A stretch of 64,000 nt of DNA, from the NCBI RefSeq assembly GCF_015547515.1, contig NZ_JADMVE010000005.1:186001-250000 (forward strand), in the 5' to 3' direction. The stretch comes from Eubacterium sp. 1001713B170207_170306_E7. GTDB taxonomy: Bacteria; Bacillota; Clostridia; Eubacteriales; Eubacteriaceae. The translations under genes and the position numbers were made by a program. Positions 10,980 through 19,444 of this stretch are shown piece after piece; positions within the stretch are counted from its first letter, which is position 1; every line of letters begins with the position of its first letter. The notes beneath the pieces were generated by a model that ran no database searches, was not told where the DNA came from, and was given only the letters and a program-made list of their open reading frames with translations.

Positions 10980-11114
10980 ATGAAAAGAACATTTCAACCA
11001 AAAGTAAGACAGCGTAAAAAAGAACATGGTTTCAGAAAAAGAATGTCTACCACAAGTGGTCGTGTCATTTTAAAGAAAAGAAGATCTAAAGGTAGAGCAA
11101 AATTATCTGCATAG
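10980..11114 (+). CDS. rpmH: 50S ribosomal protein L34
   Basis: A 44-residue, highly basic ribosomal protein beginning [20 protein letters not shown] and ending GRAKLSA, the near-invariant L34 sequence. The start ATG at 10980 is preceded by an AGGGGGTG ribosome-binding site. It is the first gene of the rightward operon and the standard neighbour of rnpA. A perfect sigma-A promoter lies upstream and a hairpin lies just downstream. Confidence 0.98.
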   Translation: MKRTFQPKVRQRKKEHGFRKRMSTTSGRVILKKRRSKGRAKLSA

Positions 11115-11123
11115 ACTTGTATG

Positions 11124-11152
11124 GACCGTTTAAGACTCTTGAACGGTCTTTT
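11124..11152 (+). terminator. Hairpin with short T run between rpmH and rnpA
   Basis: GACCGTT (11124-11130) pairs with AACGGTC (11142-11148) across an 11-base loop and is followed by TTTTG. The short stem and interrupted T run suggest partial termination or a processing stop that would let more L34 than RnpA be made. Confidence 0.55.
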
Positions 11153-11208
11153 GTTTACTATGGCTTACCTGTAAATCAGGTAAAAACTCAATGTCAGGAG
11201 TAATTTTT

Positions 11209-11559
11209 TTGGCAAAAATTTGTACATTAAAAAAGCAGAAAGACTTTAAGCTTGTGTACCAAAAAGGGAAGGTCTTTGGCAATCGTAATCTTGTGATGCA
11301 TTATTTAAAAAATGGGAAAGATACCAATCGTCTGGGTATCATAGTGAGCAAAAAAGTTTCCAACCGCGCGGTTGTGCGCAACCGTATCCGGAGACAGCTC
11401 AAGGAAGCCTACAGGCTTAATGAAAATCAGTTTGCACTGGGATATGATTTAGTATTAATTGCCAAAGCCAGCTGTAAAGATGAAAAATATCCGGTTATCG
11501 AAAAATCTTTAAAGCATTTATTTTATAAGAAAAATCTTATGAGGCAGGATCATGATTAA
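11209..11559 (+). CDS. rnpA: Ribonuclease P protein component
   Basis: A 116-residue basic protein subunit of RNase P, which removes 5' leaders from tRNA precursors. The family signature RNRIRRQLKEAYR is at about residues 57-69. I place the start at a TTG codon (11209) because the AGGAG ribosome-binding site at 11196-11200 sits 8 bases upstream and the protein then begins (M)AKICTLKKQKDFKLVYQKG, as in relatives. An ATG at 11191 is in frame but precedes the ribosome-binding site. It overlaps yidD by 8 bases. Confidence 0.95.
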   Translation: MAKICTLKKQKDFKLVYQKGKVFGNRNLVMHYLKNGKDTNRLGIIVSKKVSNRAVVRNRIRRQLKEAYRLNENQFALGYDLVLIAKASCKDEKYPVIEKSLKHLFYKKNLMRQDHD

Positions 11560-11764
11560 AAGGTTTATCTTAAAATTGATACGAGGCTATCAGCGCTATA
11601 TTTCGCCCTGTCTGCCGCATTCGTGTCGGTTTTTACCAACCTGTTCAGAGTATTGCTACCAGGCCGTACTAAAATACGGTATATTCAAAGGACTGTTCCT
11701 CGGTACCAAAAGAATTTTAAAATGCCATCCCTTTCATCCGGGTGGCTATGATCCGCTCCCCTGA
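11552..11764 (+). CDS. yidD: Membrane protein insertion efficiency factor YidD
   Basis: A 70-residue member of the YidD/HlyA-like small protein family, always found between rnpA and yidC. The family core is visible as the SCRFLPTCSEYCYQA cysteine motif (about residues 26-40) and HPFHPGGYDP near the C-terminus. It is thought to help YidC insert proteins at the inner face of the membrane. It starts inside the end of rnpA. A hairpin (11758-11776) overlaps its stop codon. Confidence 0.95.
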   Translation: MIKRFILKLIRGYQRYISPCLPHSCRFLPTCSEYCYQAVLKYGIFKGLFLGTKRILKCHPFHPGGYDPLP

Positions 11765-11776
11765 AAAATTCAGGGG
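11758..11776 (+). other. Hairpin over the yidD stop codon
   Basis: CCCCTGAA (11758-11765) and TTCAGGGG (11769-11776) form a perfect 8-bp stem with an AAA loop that includes the yidD stop codon. The sequence after it is AAATTTTAAAGGAG rather than a T run, so it is more likely a mRNA stability or translation-spacing element before yidC than a strong terminator. Confidence 0.55.
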
Positions 11777-11797
11777 AAATTTTAAAGGAGCTATTGC

Positions 11798-12721
11798 ATG
11801 CATATTTTATATCAGGCATTTGGGTTTGTACTGTTTCAAATCTATAATTTTGTTCAGAATTACGGCGTGGCCGTCATTCTGTTTACCATTCTGGTAAAAT
11901 TCTGTATTTTGCCGCTGAACATCAAACAGACAAAATCCATGAGAGAAATGCAGGCGTTACAGCCTGAACTGCAGAAGCTGCAGAAGAAGTATAAAAATAA
12001 TCCGGACAAGCTCAATCAGGAGACCATGAAGCTGTACAAGCTGTACAATGTCAGCCCAATGGCAGGCTGCCTGCCGCTTCTGATCCAGCTGCCCATTATT
12101 TACGCTTTGTTTGGAGCGCTGAGAGATCCTGGAAAATGGGTATTTACCAACGGCGATGTATCAGCCATCAGCCAGCAGTTTTTATGGATTCCTGATTTAG
12201 GGAACCCGGACCCGTGGTACATTCTGCCCATCCTTTGTGTGGTCTTTACCTTTATTACACAGAAGTTTACCATGTCTGTACAAAAGGGAACCATGGATAA
12301 GTCGGCTGAAAAAACCCAGAACATGATGCTCTACATCATGCCGATCTTCATCGGCTTTGCCGCCATCAGTATGCCGGCCGGTGTCGCACTGTACTGGGTG
12401 GTTCAGAATGTCTTTACCTTTGTCCAGCAGTTTATCATGCTGCGCAAGCCTGCTGAAAAAGTTGACCCGCGCGAAGCCGAAAAACGTGTTGAAGAAGCAA
12501 AACGCGAAGAGATTAAAAAGAAAAAGGAAGAACGCAAGCAGCAGAGTGAAGCCAGAGCAGAAGCCATGGCGGCTCAGTCCGGCAAAACCGTGAAAAAGAA
12601 GGAAGAGCCGACTGACAGAAAGCCGTTGACAAGACCGGCTTCCAGCAAAAAGGTAAAACGCCAGACGATCACGAAAATCCCTGAACGGGGTGCTTCGGTG
12701 GAAGAGCCGGAAAACGAATAG
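11798..12721 (+). CDS. yidC: Membrane protein insertase YidC (Oxa1 family)
   Basis: A 307-residue inner-membrane insertase. The Oxa1 core covers about residues 15-225 with five predicted membrane segments. The conserved basic residue of the hydrophilic groove is in the FCILPLNIKQTKSMREMQ region, and the cytoplasmic coiled hairpin (residues 45-75) follows. The C-terminal 80 residues are very basic and Lys/Glu-rich, as in Gram-positive YidC proteins that contact the ribosome. No lipoprotein signal peptide is obvious at the N-terminus, unlike Bacillus SpoIIIJ. It lies in the standard rnpA-yidD-yidC-jag order. Confidence 0.96.
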   Translation: MHILYQAFGFVLFQIYNFVQNYGVAVILFTILVKFCILPLNIKQTKSMREMQALQPELQKLQKKYKNNPDKLNQETMKLYKLYNVSPMAGCLPLLIQLPIIYALFGALRDPGKWVFTNGDVSAISQQFLWIPDLGNPDPWYILPILCVVFTFITQKFTMSVQKGTMDKSAEKTQNMMLYIMPIFIGFAAISMPAGVALYWVVQNVFTFVQQFIMLRKPAEKVDPREAEKRVEEAKREEIKKKKEERKQQSEARAEAMAAQSGKTVKKKEEPTDRKPLTRPASSKKVKRQTITKIPERGASVEEPENE

Positions 12722-12783
12722 GATTATGGGAATGACGCTCTGGTCCCTGGCCGGAGTCGGGATATCTGCTAAGGAGAAGAATC

Positions 12784-13410
12784 ATGAATAAAATGGTAGT
12801 TGGTAAAGGAAAAACCATTGAAGATGCCATTAATGCAGGTTTAAAAGAATTGGGAGTAACGCTGGACGAGGTGGAAACCAACGTCGTTCAGGTACCGGAA
12901 TCCGGCGTTTTTGGTATTTTCGGAAAAAAGGAAGCGGTTGTTGAGGTCACGGTGTTAAACAATGCCGGTAAAAAGGCAGAGGTCTTTTTGGGTGAAATGC
13001 TGGATGCCATGAATATCCCATGCACCATCACCTCACATTTGGAAGACGATGTGCTTCATGTTGAGCTTGAGGGAAAAGATATGGGGATTTTGATTGGCCG
13101 CCGCGGCCAGACACTGGATTCCCTTCAGTATCTGGTGAGCCTGGTGGTCAACCGTTCCGGCGAAAAATACATCCGTGTGGTTCTGGATACGGAAAATTAC
13201 CGCAGTAAACGCCAGAAAACCCTGGAAGCGCTGGCTGAAAAGATGGCCTCAAAAGCGGTGCGTTACGGTAAGAAAATGTCGCTTGAGCCCATGAATCCGT
13301 CTGAAAGACGAATCATCCACGCAAAGCTTCAGAACAGTGACAAGGTCTTTACCTTCAGCGAGGGCGATGAGCCTTACCGCCATGTTGTTATCCAGCTAAA
13401 GGATAAATAA
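12784..13410 (+). CDS. jag: RNA-binding protein Jag/KhpB
   Basis: A 208-residue protein with the three expected parts: the N-terminal Jag-N domain (residues 1-55, KMVVGKGKTIEDAINAGL), a KH-like domain around residues 70-145 with the GILIGRRGQTLDSLQYL loop, and a C-terminal R3H domain (residues 150-208, PMNPSERRIIHAKLQ). It binds RNA with KhpA and affects cell envelope growth in other Firmicutes. A GGAGAAG ribosome-binding site precedes the ATG. A terminator follows at 13465. Confidence 0.95.
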   Translation: MNKMVVGKGKTIEDAINAGLKELGVTLDEVETNVVQVPESGVFGIFGKKEAVVEVTVLNNAGKKAEVFLGEMLDAMNIPCTITSHLEDDVLHVELEGKDMGILIGRRGQTLDSLQYLVSLVVNRSGEKYIRVVLDTENYRSKRQKTLEALAEKMASKAVRYGKKMSLEPMNPSERRIIHAKLQNSDKVFTFSEGDEPYRHVVIQLKDK

Positions 13411-13464
13411 GGCGATGAAGTCCTGTTATAGGTTTATTTCAAAAACTATGCTATAATGTTAAGG

Positions 13465-13505
13465 AAAAACACTTTGATTCTCATAGAATTAAAGTGTTTT
13501 TTCTA
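13465..13505 (+). terminator. Terminator after the rpmH-jag operon
   Basis: A 17-base stem (13465-13481 with 13485-13501, one G-T wobble) closes a CAT loop and runs into TTTTTTC. A TATAAT hexamer at 13452-13457 sits just upstream, so a promoter may also fire through this hairpin into mnmE, but no good -35 accompanies it. Confidence 0.85.
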
Positions 13506-13590
13506 AATTAAGGCCTTCATTAGCCATTACCAATGAACAATCTTTTGTATTATTTATTGTTAATTGTTAAAACAAGTAAAGGAAATAAAA

Positions 13591-14967
13591 ATGAACGAAG
13601 CATTCTTAAATGAAGATACCATCGCCGCCGTTGCCACTGGACTTGGCGGCGCGGGCATTGGCATTATACGCGTCAGCGGACCGGAGGCAGTGGCGATTGT
13701 CACCCGGCTTTTTGTCAGTCACGCCGGTAAAACCGTGGAAGGGGCAGAGTCCCATAAGCTGCTTTACGGCAACATCCTCGAGCCTGAGGATGGAAAAATT
13801 ATCGACGAGGTTCTGGTTTCAAAAATGAAAGGCCCCTTCTCCTATACCGCTGAGGATGTGGTGGAAATCAACTGTCACGGAGGGATTGTATCGCTGAAAA
13901 AAATCCTGGACGCTGTCATCCGCTCGGGCGCGCGTCTGGCAGAGCCGGGCGAGTTTACAAAACGCGCCTTTTTAAACGGCCGGCTCGATCTGGCACAGGC
14001 CGAGGCGGTTATGGACATTATCTCGGCCAAAACCGAAAAGAGCCTGGAGTATTCTGTTGGCCAGCTTGAGGGAAAGCTTTCTCAGCGGCTGGGCGCCATC
14101 GATGATCTGCTCATTGATGTCATGGCAAATGTGGAGGCCAACATTGATTACCCGGAATACGATATCGAGGAGGTCACCACCGCGTACCTGAATGACCATA
14201 TTCAACAGGCGATCGATATGGTCGGCACACTGCTCAGGGCCTCTGAAACCGGGAAAATTTACCGCGAGGGCATCACTACCGCGATTCTGGGTGAGCCCAA
14301 TGTCGGGAAATCCTCGCTGCTCAATACCCTGTTAATGGAAAACAAGGCCATTGTCACCGAGATTCCGGGGACGACCAGGGATATTATTGAGGAATACATC
14401 AACATTGGCGGTATCCCCTTTAAGATTATTGATACGGCCGGCATCCGTGAAACAGATAACCTGGTTGAGCAGATCGGTGTGGAAAAATCCCGCCAGCTCA
14501 TTAAAAACACCAACCTTATTTTGTTTATGACGGATCTCAGCCGTCCTTTCTCTGAAGAGGAAAAGACGCTGATCGAGAAGCTGGACCCATCAAAAACGGT
14601 TTTTATTGCCAATAAAACAGACAGCATGATCGAGAGCCGGGAGATTCCAGAGGGGTGGCTGCCACTGTCCTTAAAAGAGGATAAAGGCATCGAGGCGCTC
14701 AGGAACAGGATGCTCGAGATGGTCATGGGCGGCTCGGTGGATCAGGAGGCTGACTATATTGTCAATAACGTGCGCCACGTCCATTTGCTGGAGGAAGCCA
14801 TGACCTGTCTGAAAAACGCCCTTGAAACCATTGGCATGGGTATGCCGCTGGAGCTTGTCTCCATTGATATTAAGGACGGGCTTGAAAAGATCCGCGAGAT
14901 TACCGGACGTTCGGTGGGCTCGGACATCGTCAATCAGATATTCAAGAATTTTTGTATCGGAAAGTAG
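13591..14967 (+). CDS. mnmE: tRNA modification GTPase MnmE
   Basis: A 458-residue GTPase that, with MnmG, installs the aminomethyl-type modification on wobble uridine 34 of certain tRNAs. The N-terminal folate-binding domain covers about residues 1-118. The inserted G domain (about 218-375) has GEPNVGKSSLLN, DTAGIRET and NKTD. The C-terminus ends CIGK, with the invariant cysteine that works with MnmG. I choose the ATG at 13591 because AAAGGA lies upstream and the family begins at this methionine; a start at 13564 would add nine residues. mnmG follows after 9 bases. Confidence 0.97.
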   Translation: MNEAFLNEDTIAAVATGLGGAGIGIIRVSGPEAVAIVTRLFVSHAGKTVEGAESHKLLYGNILEPEDGKIIDEVLVSKMKGPFSYTAEDVVEINCHGGIVSLKKILDAVIRSGARLAEPGEFTKRAFLNGRLDLAQAEAVMDIISAKTEKSLEYSVGQLEGKLSQRLGAIDDLLIDVMANVEANIDYPEYDIEEVTTAYLNDHIQQAIDMVGTLLRASETGKIYREGITTAILGEPNVGKSSLLNTLLMENKAIVTEIPGTTRDIIEEYINIGGIPFKIIDTAGIRETDNLVEQIGVEKSRQLIKNTNLILFMTDLSRPFSEEEKTLIEKLDPSKTVFIANKTDSMIESREIPEGWLPLSLKEDKGIEALRNRMLEMVMGGSVDQEADYIVNNVRHVHLLEEAMTCLKNALETIGMGMPLELVSIDIKDGLEKIREITGRSVGSDIVNQIFKNFCIGK

Positions 14968-14976
14968 AGGAGTATT

Positions 14977-16878
14977 ATGAATTATCAGGGAGGAAGCTTT
15001 GACGTGGTGGTCATCGGCGCCGGGCACGCCGGTGCGGAAGCGGCTTTGGCGGCTGCGCGTCTGGGTTTTGAAACCTTATTATTAACCATTAATCTCGATT
15101 CTGTGGCCATGATGCCCTGCAACCCGTCCATCGGCGGAACGGGTAAGGGGCACCTTGTGCGTGAAATTGATGCACTGGGGGGTGAGATGGGAAAAAATAT
15201 CGACGCCACCATGATCCAGTGCCGCATGCTGAACACCGGTAAAGGGCCGGCGGTCCACTCCCTGCGGGCGCAGGCTGATAAAAAGGCCTACCAGTTCCGG
15301 ATGAAGGAAGTCATCGAGAACCAGGAGCATCTGCTGCTAAAGCAGCAGGAGGCCACCCGTATTATTGTGGAGGACGGCCGGATTACCGGGGTTGAGGTAC
15401 AGACCGGCGCGGTTTACCAATGCAGGGCCTGTGTCATCTGCACCGGTACGTATCTTAAAGGGAAGATCTTTATTGGAGAGGTTCAGTATGACGGCGGGCC
15501 AAACGGTCTTTTTCCCGCCATGCAGCTGTCTGACAGCCTTCTGGAGCAGGGCATCGAGCTTCAGCGCTTTAAGACGGGCACGCCTGCCCGGGTGGATTCC
15601 AAAACTGTGGATTACGCCAAAATGCAGATACAGTACGGCGATGATAAAATCGTTCCCTTTTCCTTTGAAACCGAAAAGATTGAGATGGATCAGGTCCCCT
15701 GCTACCTGACTTACACCAACGAGGAGACCCACCGGATCATCAATGAAAATATGGAACGGTCGCCGCTGTATACCGGCGATGTGGTCGGGATCGGCCCGCG
15801 TTACTGTCCTTCCATTGAGACCAAGGTCATGCGCTTTGCGGACAAGCCAAAGCACCAGATTTTCATGGAGCCAGAGGGCCTGCACACCAACGAGGTCTAT
15901 GTGCAGGGGATGTCCTCCTGCCTTCCGGAGGATGTGCAGATCGCTCTTTACCGCACTGTTCCGGGCATGGAGAATGTGGAATTTATGCGCTCGGCCTACG
16001 CCATCGAGTATGACTGCATCTACCCGACGCGCCTGAAGGCCAGTCTGGAATCCAAGGACATTAAGGGGCTTTTTTTCGGTGGGCAGATCAATGGAACCTC
16101 GGGCTACGAGGAAGCCGCTGCTCAGGGATTGATCGCGGGTGTCAACGCGGTGCGCGCCATAGAGGGGAAGGAACCCGTTGTTCTGGATCGCTCCCAGGCC
16201 TATATCGGCGTTTTAATTGATGATATTATCACCAAGGGAACAGAAGAGCCCTACCGCATGATGACCTCCCGGTCCGAATACCGCCTGCTTCTGCGTCAGG
16301 ATAACGCCGATCTCCGCCTGACGCCCATCGGCCATGAGATCGGTCTGATCTCAGATGCGCGTTACGCGGCATTTTTAGAAAAAAAAGCCGCGGTCGAGCA
16401 GGAAAAGAAAAGGTTAACCCAGTTAATTATTAAACCCGGTGAACAGACGAACAAAGCACTCCAGGAAATTGGAAGTTCACCCATTAAAAGCGGTGTGACC
16501 CTCGCTGAGCTTATCCGTCGCCCAGAGGTGGGCTACGCCAATACCGCGGCGCTTGACCCGGACCGCCCGGCACTCTCCGACGCTGTGTGCGAGCAGGTGG
16601 AGGTTCAGATTAAATATGACGGTTATATCAAAAAGCAGATCGCTCAGGTGGAACAGTTTAAAAAAATGGAAAAGAAGCTGATTCCGGAAAGCATTGATTA
16701 CAGCGCCATTGGCGGCCTTCGTCTTGAGGCCGTGGAAAAACTGACAGAGATTCAGCCAAAATCCATGGGACAGGCTTCACGTATTTCAGGCGTCTCTCCG
16801 GCAGATTTGTCTGTTCTGCTCATCTATCTGGAACAAAACCGCAGGCAGGCGCCAGTGGAGGAAAACAAAAATGAATAA
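14977..16878 (+). CDS. mnmG: tRNA uridine 5-carboxymethylaminomethyl modification enzyme MnmG
   Basis: A 633-residue FAD enzyme, the partner of MnmE in U34 modification. The FAD-binding motif [17 protein letters not shown] is at about residues 11-27. The first GidA signature, [26 protein letters not shown], follows at residues 49-74, and [10 protein letters not shown] is near residue 200. The C-terminal helical domain binds MnmE and tRNA. The gene lies 9 bases after mnmE, and its end overlaps rsmG by 8 bases. Confidence 0.97.
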   Translation: MNYQGGSFDVVVIGAGHAGAEAALAAARLGFETLLLTINLDSVAMMPCNPSIGGTGKGHLVREIDALGGEMGKNIDATMIQCRMLNTGKGPAVHSLRAQADKKAYQFRMKEVIENQEHLLLKQQEATRIIVEDGRITGVEVQTGAVYQCRACVICTGTYLKGKIFIGEVQYDGGPNGLFPAMQLSDSLLEQGIELQRFKTGTPARVDSKTVDYAKMQIQYGDDKIVPFSFETEKIEMDQVPCYLTYTNEETHRIINENMERSPLYTGDVVGIGPRYCPSIETKVMRFADKPKHQIFMEPEGLHTNEVYVQGMSSCLPEDVQIALYRTVPGMENVEFMRSAYAIEYDCIYPTRLKASLESKDIKGLFFGGQINGTSGYEEAAAQGLIAGVNAVRAIEGKEPVVLDRSQAYIGVLIDDIITKGTEEPYRMMTSRSEYRLLLRQDNADLRLTPIGHEIGLISDARYAAFLEKKAAVEQEKKRLTQLIIKPGEQTNKALQEIGSSPIKSGVTLAELIRRPEVGYANTAALDPDRPALSDAVCEQVEVQIKYDGYIKKQIAQVEQFKKMEKKLIPESIDYSAIGGLRLEAVEKLTEIQPKSMGQASRISGVSPADLSVLLIYLEQNRRQAPVEENKNE

Positions 16879-17590
16879 TATTGAAAAGCTGATGGCAGCC
16901 GGTGAAAAATGCGGTATTCCCATTGACGAAGCACAGAGCCGCCAGATGATTCTTTATATGGAAAAGCTGCTCGTTATGAATGAGAAAATCAATGTCACCC
17001 GGATTACAGATGTGGATGAGTTCATCGAAAAGCATCTGATTGATTCTCTGACCTGCCTGCCTCATATCTATAAAAGGGCTCAATCAATTTTAGACGTGGG
17101 CACCGGAGGAGGCTTCCCGGGCGTGCCGCTGGCTGTTATGCTGCCGGACGCAGAGATCACCATGATGGACGCCACCGGAAAGAAACTGAGGGTGATTGAG
17201 GATATCTGTCGTGAGATTGGGATCAGTAATGTGGCGTTTCTTCATGGAAGGGCAGAAGAGTTTGGAAAAGATCCTGCCTACCGGGAAGGTTATGACTGTA
17301 TTGTCTCCCGCGCGGTAGCGAACTTATGTTTACTTTCGGAGCTTTGTCTGCCCCTTGCAAGGAAGGGCGGACAGTTTATCGCCCTTAAGGGAAAAAATTA
17401 TCTCGATGAAATGGATGAGGGAGAAAGAGCCATCAAAGTTCTTGGAGGAAAAATAACCGGAATAGAATCCTGTTTATTACTGCAAAGCGACTTGGTTCAT
17501 GTTATAATATTAGTTGACAAAGTAAAAAACACACCGGTGAAGTTTCCGAGATCCTTTGGAAAAATTAAGAAGGAACCTTTCCCGGGTTAA
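16871..17590 (+). CDS. rsmG: 16S rRNA (guanine527-N7)-methyltransferase RsmG
   Basis: A 239-residue SAM-dependent methyltransferase that modifies G527 of 16S rRNA. The SAM-binding motif [17 protein letters not shown] is at about residues 73-89, and VSRAVANL follows near residue 145. Length and position (mnmG-rsmG-noc) are the Firmicutes norm. The start overlaps the mnmG stop. A perfect parS site begins three bases after its stop codon. Confidence 0.96.
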   Translation: MNNIEKLMAAGEKCGIPIDEAQSRQMILYMEKLLVMNEKINVTRITDVDEFIEKHLIDSLTCLPHIYKRAQSILDVGTGGGFPGVPLAVMLPDAEITMMDATGKKLRVIEDICREIGISNVAFLHGRAEEFGKDPAYREGYDCIVSRAVANLCLLSELCLPLARKGGQFIALKGKNYLDEMDEGERAIKVLGGKITGIESCLLLQSDLVHVIILVDKVKNTPVKFPRSFGKIKKEPFPG

Positions 17591-17592
17591 GA

Positions 17593-17608
17593 TGTTTCAC
17601 GTGAAACA
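17593..17608. promoter_or_regulatory. parS centromere site 1 (upstream of noc)
   Basis: The 16-base palindrome TGTTTCACGTGAAACA fits the TGTTNCACGTGAAACA consensus bound by ParB/Spo0J exactly. It lies between rsmG and noc. A related half-site (ATGAAACA) follows a few bases downstream. Confidence 0.95.
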
Positions 17609-17640
17609 TATCATATGAAACACATGCAGGAGATAATCAA

Positions 17641-18450
17641 ATGAAGAGTATTATTGAATCAAATGTTGAACAGATACCAGTTGATAAAATCCTTCCTAAT
17701 CCTAATCAACCAAGAAAACATTTTGAGGATTCAGCCATTTCAGAATTGGCGGAGTCCATAAAATCCTTTGGTGTTATACAGCCCATCCAGGTGCGGAAGA
17801 TCAGTGACGCGTTTTATGAACTGGTTTCTGGAGAACGGCGGCTGAGAGCCAGTAAGGTAGCAGGGGAGGAAACCATCCCGGCAATCATCGTGGAAATGTC
17901 CGACCAGGATTCCGCTTTGATCGCCATCATGGAAAATGTTCAGCGTGAAGACCTGACCTATTTTGAGGAAGCCGAAAGCTACCGGCAGCTCATGGAATAC
18001 TATAACCTGACCCAGGACCGCATCGCAGAGCTTCTCGGGAAATCCCAGTCCTTTGTGGCGAACAAAATCCGGTTATTAAAGCTGGACCCGTCCATCATCG
18101 AAACCCTGACTGAAAACAATCTGACAGAACGCCACGCGCGGGCGCTTCTGCGCATTCCAGATACAGAGCTGCAGGAAGAGGTTTTGAAGCAGGTGGTCAA
18201 AAAAGATATGACGGTCAAAAAGACCGAAGAGCTGGTCGAGAAAATCCGTAAGGATGTGCTGACTAATAATTATGAAGAAAAGCTGACGCCTGAAAAAAAA
18301 GCCCGTGTCAAATCCTTTATCAATGCGCAGATCTACATCAACACCATAAAAACGGCATTTAAGGCTGTGAAGGAAAGCAGAAACACAGCAGAGTATAAGG
18401 AGATTGAGCGGGACGACTATGTCGAGATTAAAATCATTATTCCCAAATAA
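17641..18450 (+). CDS. noc: Nucleoid occlusion protein Noc (ParB family)
   Basis: A 269-residue ParB-family CTP-dependent DNA-binding protein. The N-terminal CTP-binding region has NPNQPRKHF, SGERRLRASK and ENVQREDL (residues 20-110). The helix-turn-helix spans about residues 120-145 (LTQDRIAELLGKSQSFVANKIRLL). Noc keeps division septa off the chromosome in Bacillus. It is called Noc rather than ParB from its place between rsmG and soj and because a separate parB lies downstream. The residues that choose between parS and Noc boxes cannot be decided by eye. Confidence 0.88.
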   Translation: MKSIIESNVEQIPVDKILPNPNQPRKHFEDSAISELAESIKSFGVIQPIQVRKISDAFYELVSGERRLRASKVAGEETIPAIIVEMSDQDSALIAIMENVQREDLTYFEEAESYRQLMEYYNLTQDRIAELLGKSQSFVANKIRLLKLDPSIIETLTENNLTERHARALLRIPDTELQEEVLKQVVKKDMTVKKTEELVEKIRKDVLTNNYEEKLTPEKKARVKSFINAQIYINTIKTAFKAVKESRNTAEYKEIERDDYVEIKIIIPK

Positions 18451-18521
18451 GGCGTGATGGAAAAGACCGGCTGTTTTATTCCAAACAAAGGTTTAACACA
18501 TAACATCAGAGAAACGATCTT

Positions 18522-18547
18522 GCTTCTTCTTTTGAAGAAGCATTTTT
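18522..18547 (+). terminator. Terminator after noc
   Basis: GCTTCTTC (18522-18529) and GAAGAAGC (18534-18541) form a perfect 8-bp stem with a TTTT loop, followed by ATTTTT. It separates noc from the soj-spo0J transcript. Confidence 0.75.
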
Positions 18548-18580
18548 ATGCAAAAAAATATTTAAGATACCAATTAAAAA

Positions 18581-18610
18581 TGGACAAACCAGTCCGTTCT
18601 TTATTATAAT
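18581..18610 (+). promoter_or_regulatory. Probable sigma-A promoter of soj-spo0J
   Basis: TGGACA (18581-18586, five of six to TTGACA) and TATAAT (18605-18610) are separated by 18 bases. The downstream transcript would contain parS site 2, so ParB bound there may repress this promoter. Confidence 0.7.
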
Positions 18611-18641
18611 ATTAGAGTACAAACTGTGCCGAGATTATGTA

Positions 18642-18657
18642 TGTTTCACGTGAAACA
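18642..18657. promoter_or_regulatory. parS centromere site 2 (upstream of soj)
   Basis: A second perfect TGTTTCACGTGAAACA palindrome lies 19 bases before the soj start codon, downstream of the probable promoter. It is identical to site 1. An upstream in-frame ATG at 18626 would translate through it, which argues against that start. Confidence 0.95.
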
Positions 18658-18676
18658 TGCTGGAAAGGACCCTGAT

Positions 18677-19441
18677 ATGGCAAAAACTATTGCGATTTTT
18701 AATCAAAAGGGTGGTGTCGGAAAGACAACGACAACCATGAATCTCACCACTGCGTTAAGCATGATGAATTACAAAGTACTGACCGTTGATACCGATCCCC
18801 AGGGGAACACAAGCAGTGGCTTCGGCATCAATAAAAATGAGCTGGAAAAAAGCATTTATGACGCGCTCATTGTCGGGGATGATCCCAAAGAGATTATCCT
18901 GACAACCTCGTACAAAAATCTCCATATCCTTCCATCGAATCTGGAACTGGCCGGAAGCGAAATTGAGCTGACTAATATGAGCCAGCGGGAGCTGCGGTTA
19001 AAACACAGCCTGGAAAGCGTTCAGGATTTTTATGACTTTATCTTTATCGACTGTCCGCCGTCGCTTGGACTTTTAACCATCAATGCGCTGGCGGCCTCGG
19101 ATTCGGTTTTGATACCAATCCAGTGTGAGTTTTACGCCCTGGAGGGTGTTGGGCAGCTCATGAGCACGGTAGGGCTCGTGAAAAAAGGCTTGAACCCCAA
19201 ACTCGAAATTGAGGGTGTTCTGATGACCATGTACGATGGCCGCACCAATCTTTCACTCCAGGTAGTGGATGAAGTAAAGGAATATTTCAAGGATAAAGTG
19301 TATAATACCTATATTCCCAGAAATGTCCGGCTGGCGGAAGCGCCGAGCTATGGTCAGACGATTTTTGAATATGCGATCAACTCAAAAGGCTCGCTGGCCT
19401 ATTCAGAATTTTCACAAGAGTTTATAAAAAGGCAGGAGTAG
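18677..19441 (+). CDS. soj: Chromosome partitioning ATPase Soj/ParA
   Basis: A 254-residue deviant Walker ATPase that works with ParB in origin segregation and tunes DnaA activity in Bacillus. The Walker A is NQKGGVGKTTTTMNL at residues 9-23, including the signature lysine. The DTDPQGN and FIDCPPSLGLL motifs follow. I start at ATG 18677, with GGAAAGGA upstream; the longer frame from 18626 would overlap parS site 2. The spo0J gene follows after 3 bases. Confidence 0.96.
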   Translation: MAKTIAIFNQKGGVGKTTTTMNLTTALSMMNYKVLTVDTDPQGNTSSGFGINKNELEKSIYDALIVGDDPKEIILTTSYKNLHILPSNLELAGSEIELTNMSQRELRLKHSLESVQDFYDFIFIDCPPSLGLLTINALAASDSVLIPIQCEFYALEGVGQLMSTVGLVKKGLNPKLEIEGVLMTMYDGRTNLSLQVVDEVKEYFKDKVYNTYIPRNVRLAEAPSYGQTIFEYAINSKGSLAYSEFSQEFIKRQE

Positions 19442-19444
19442 ATC

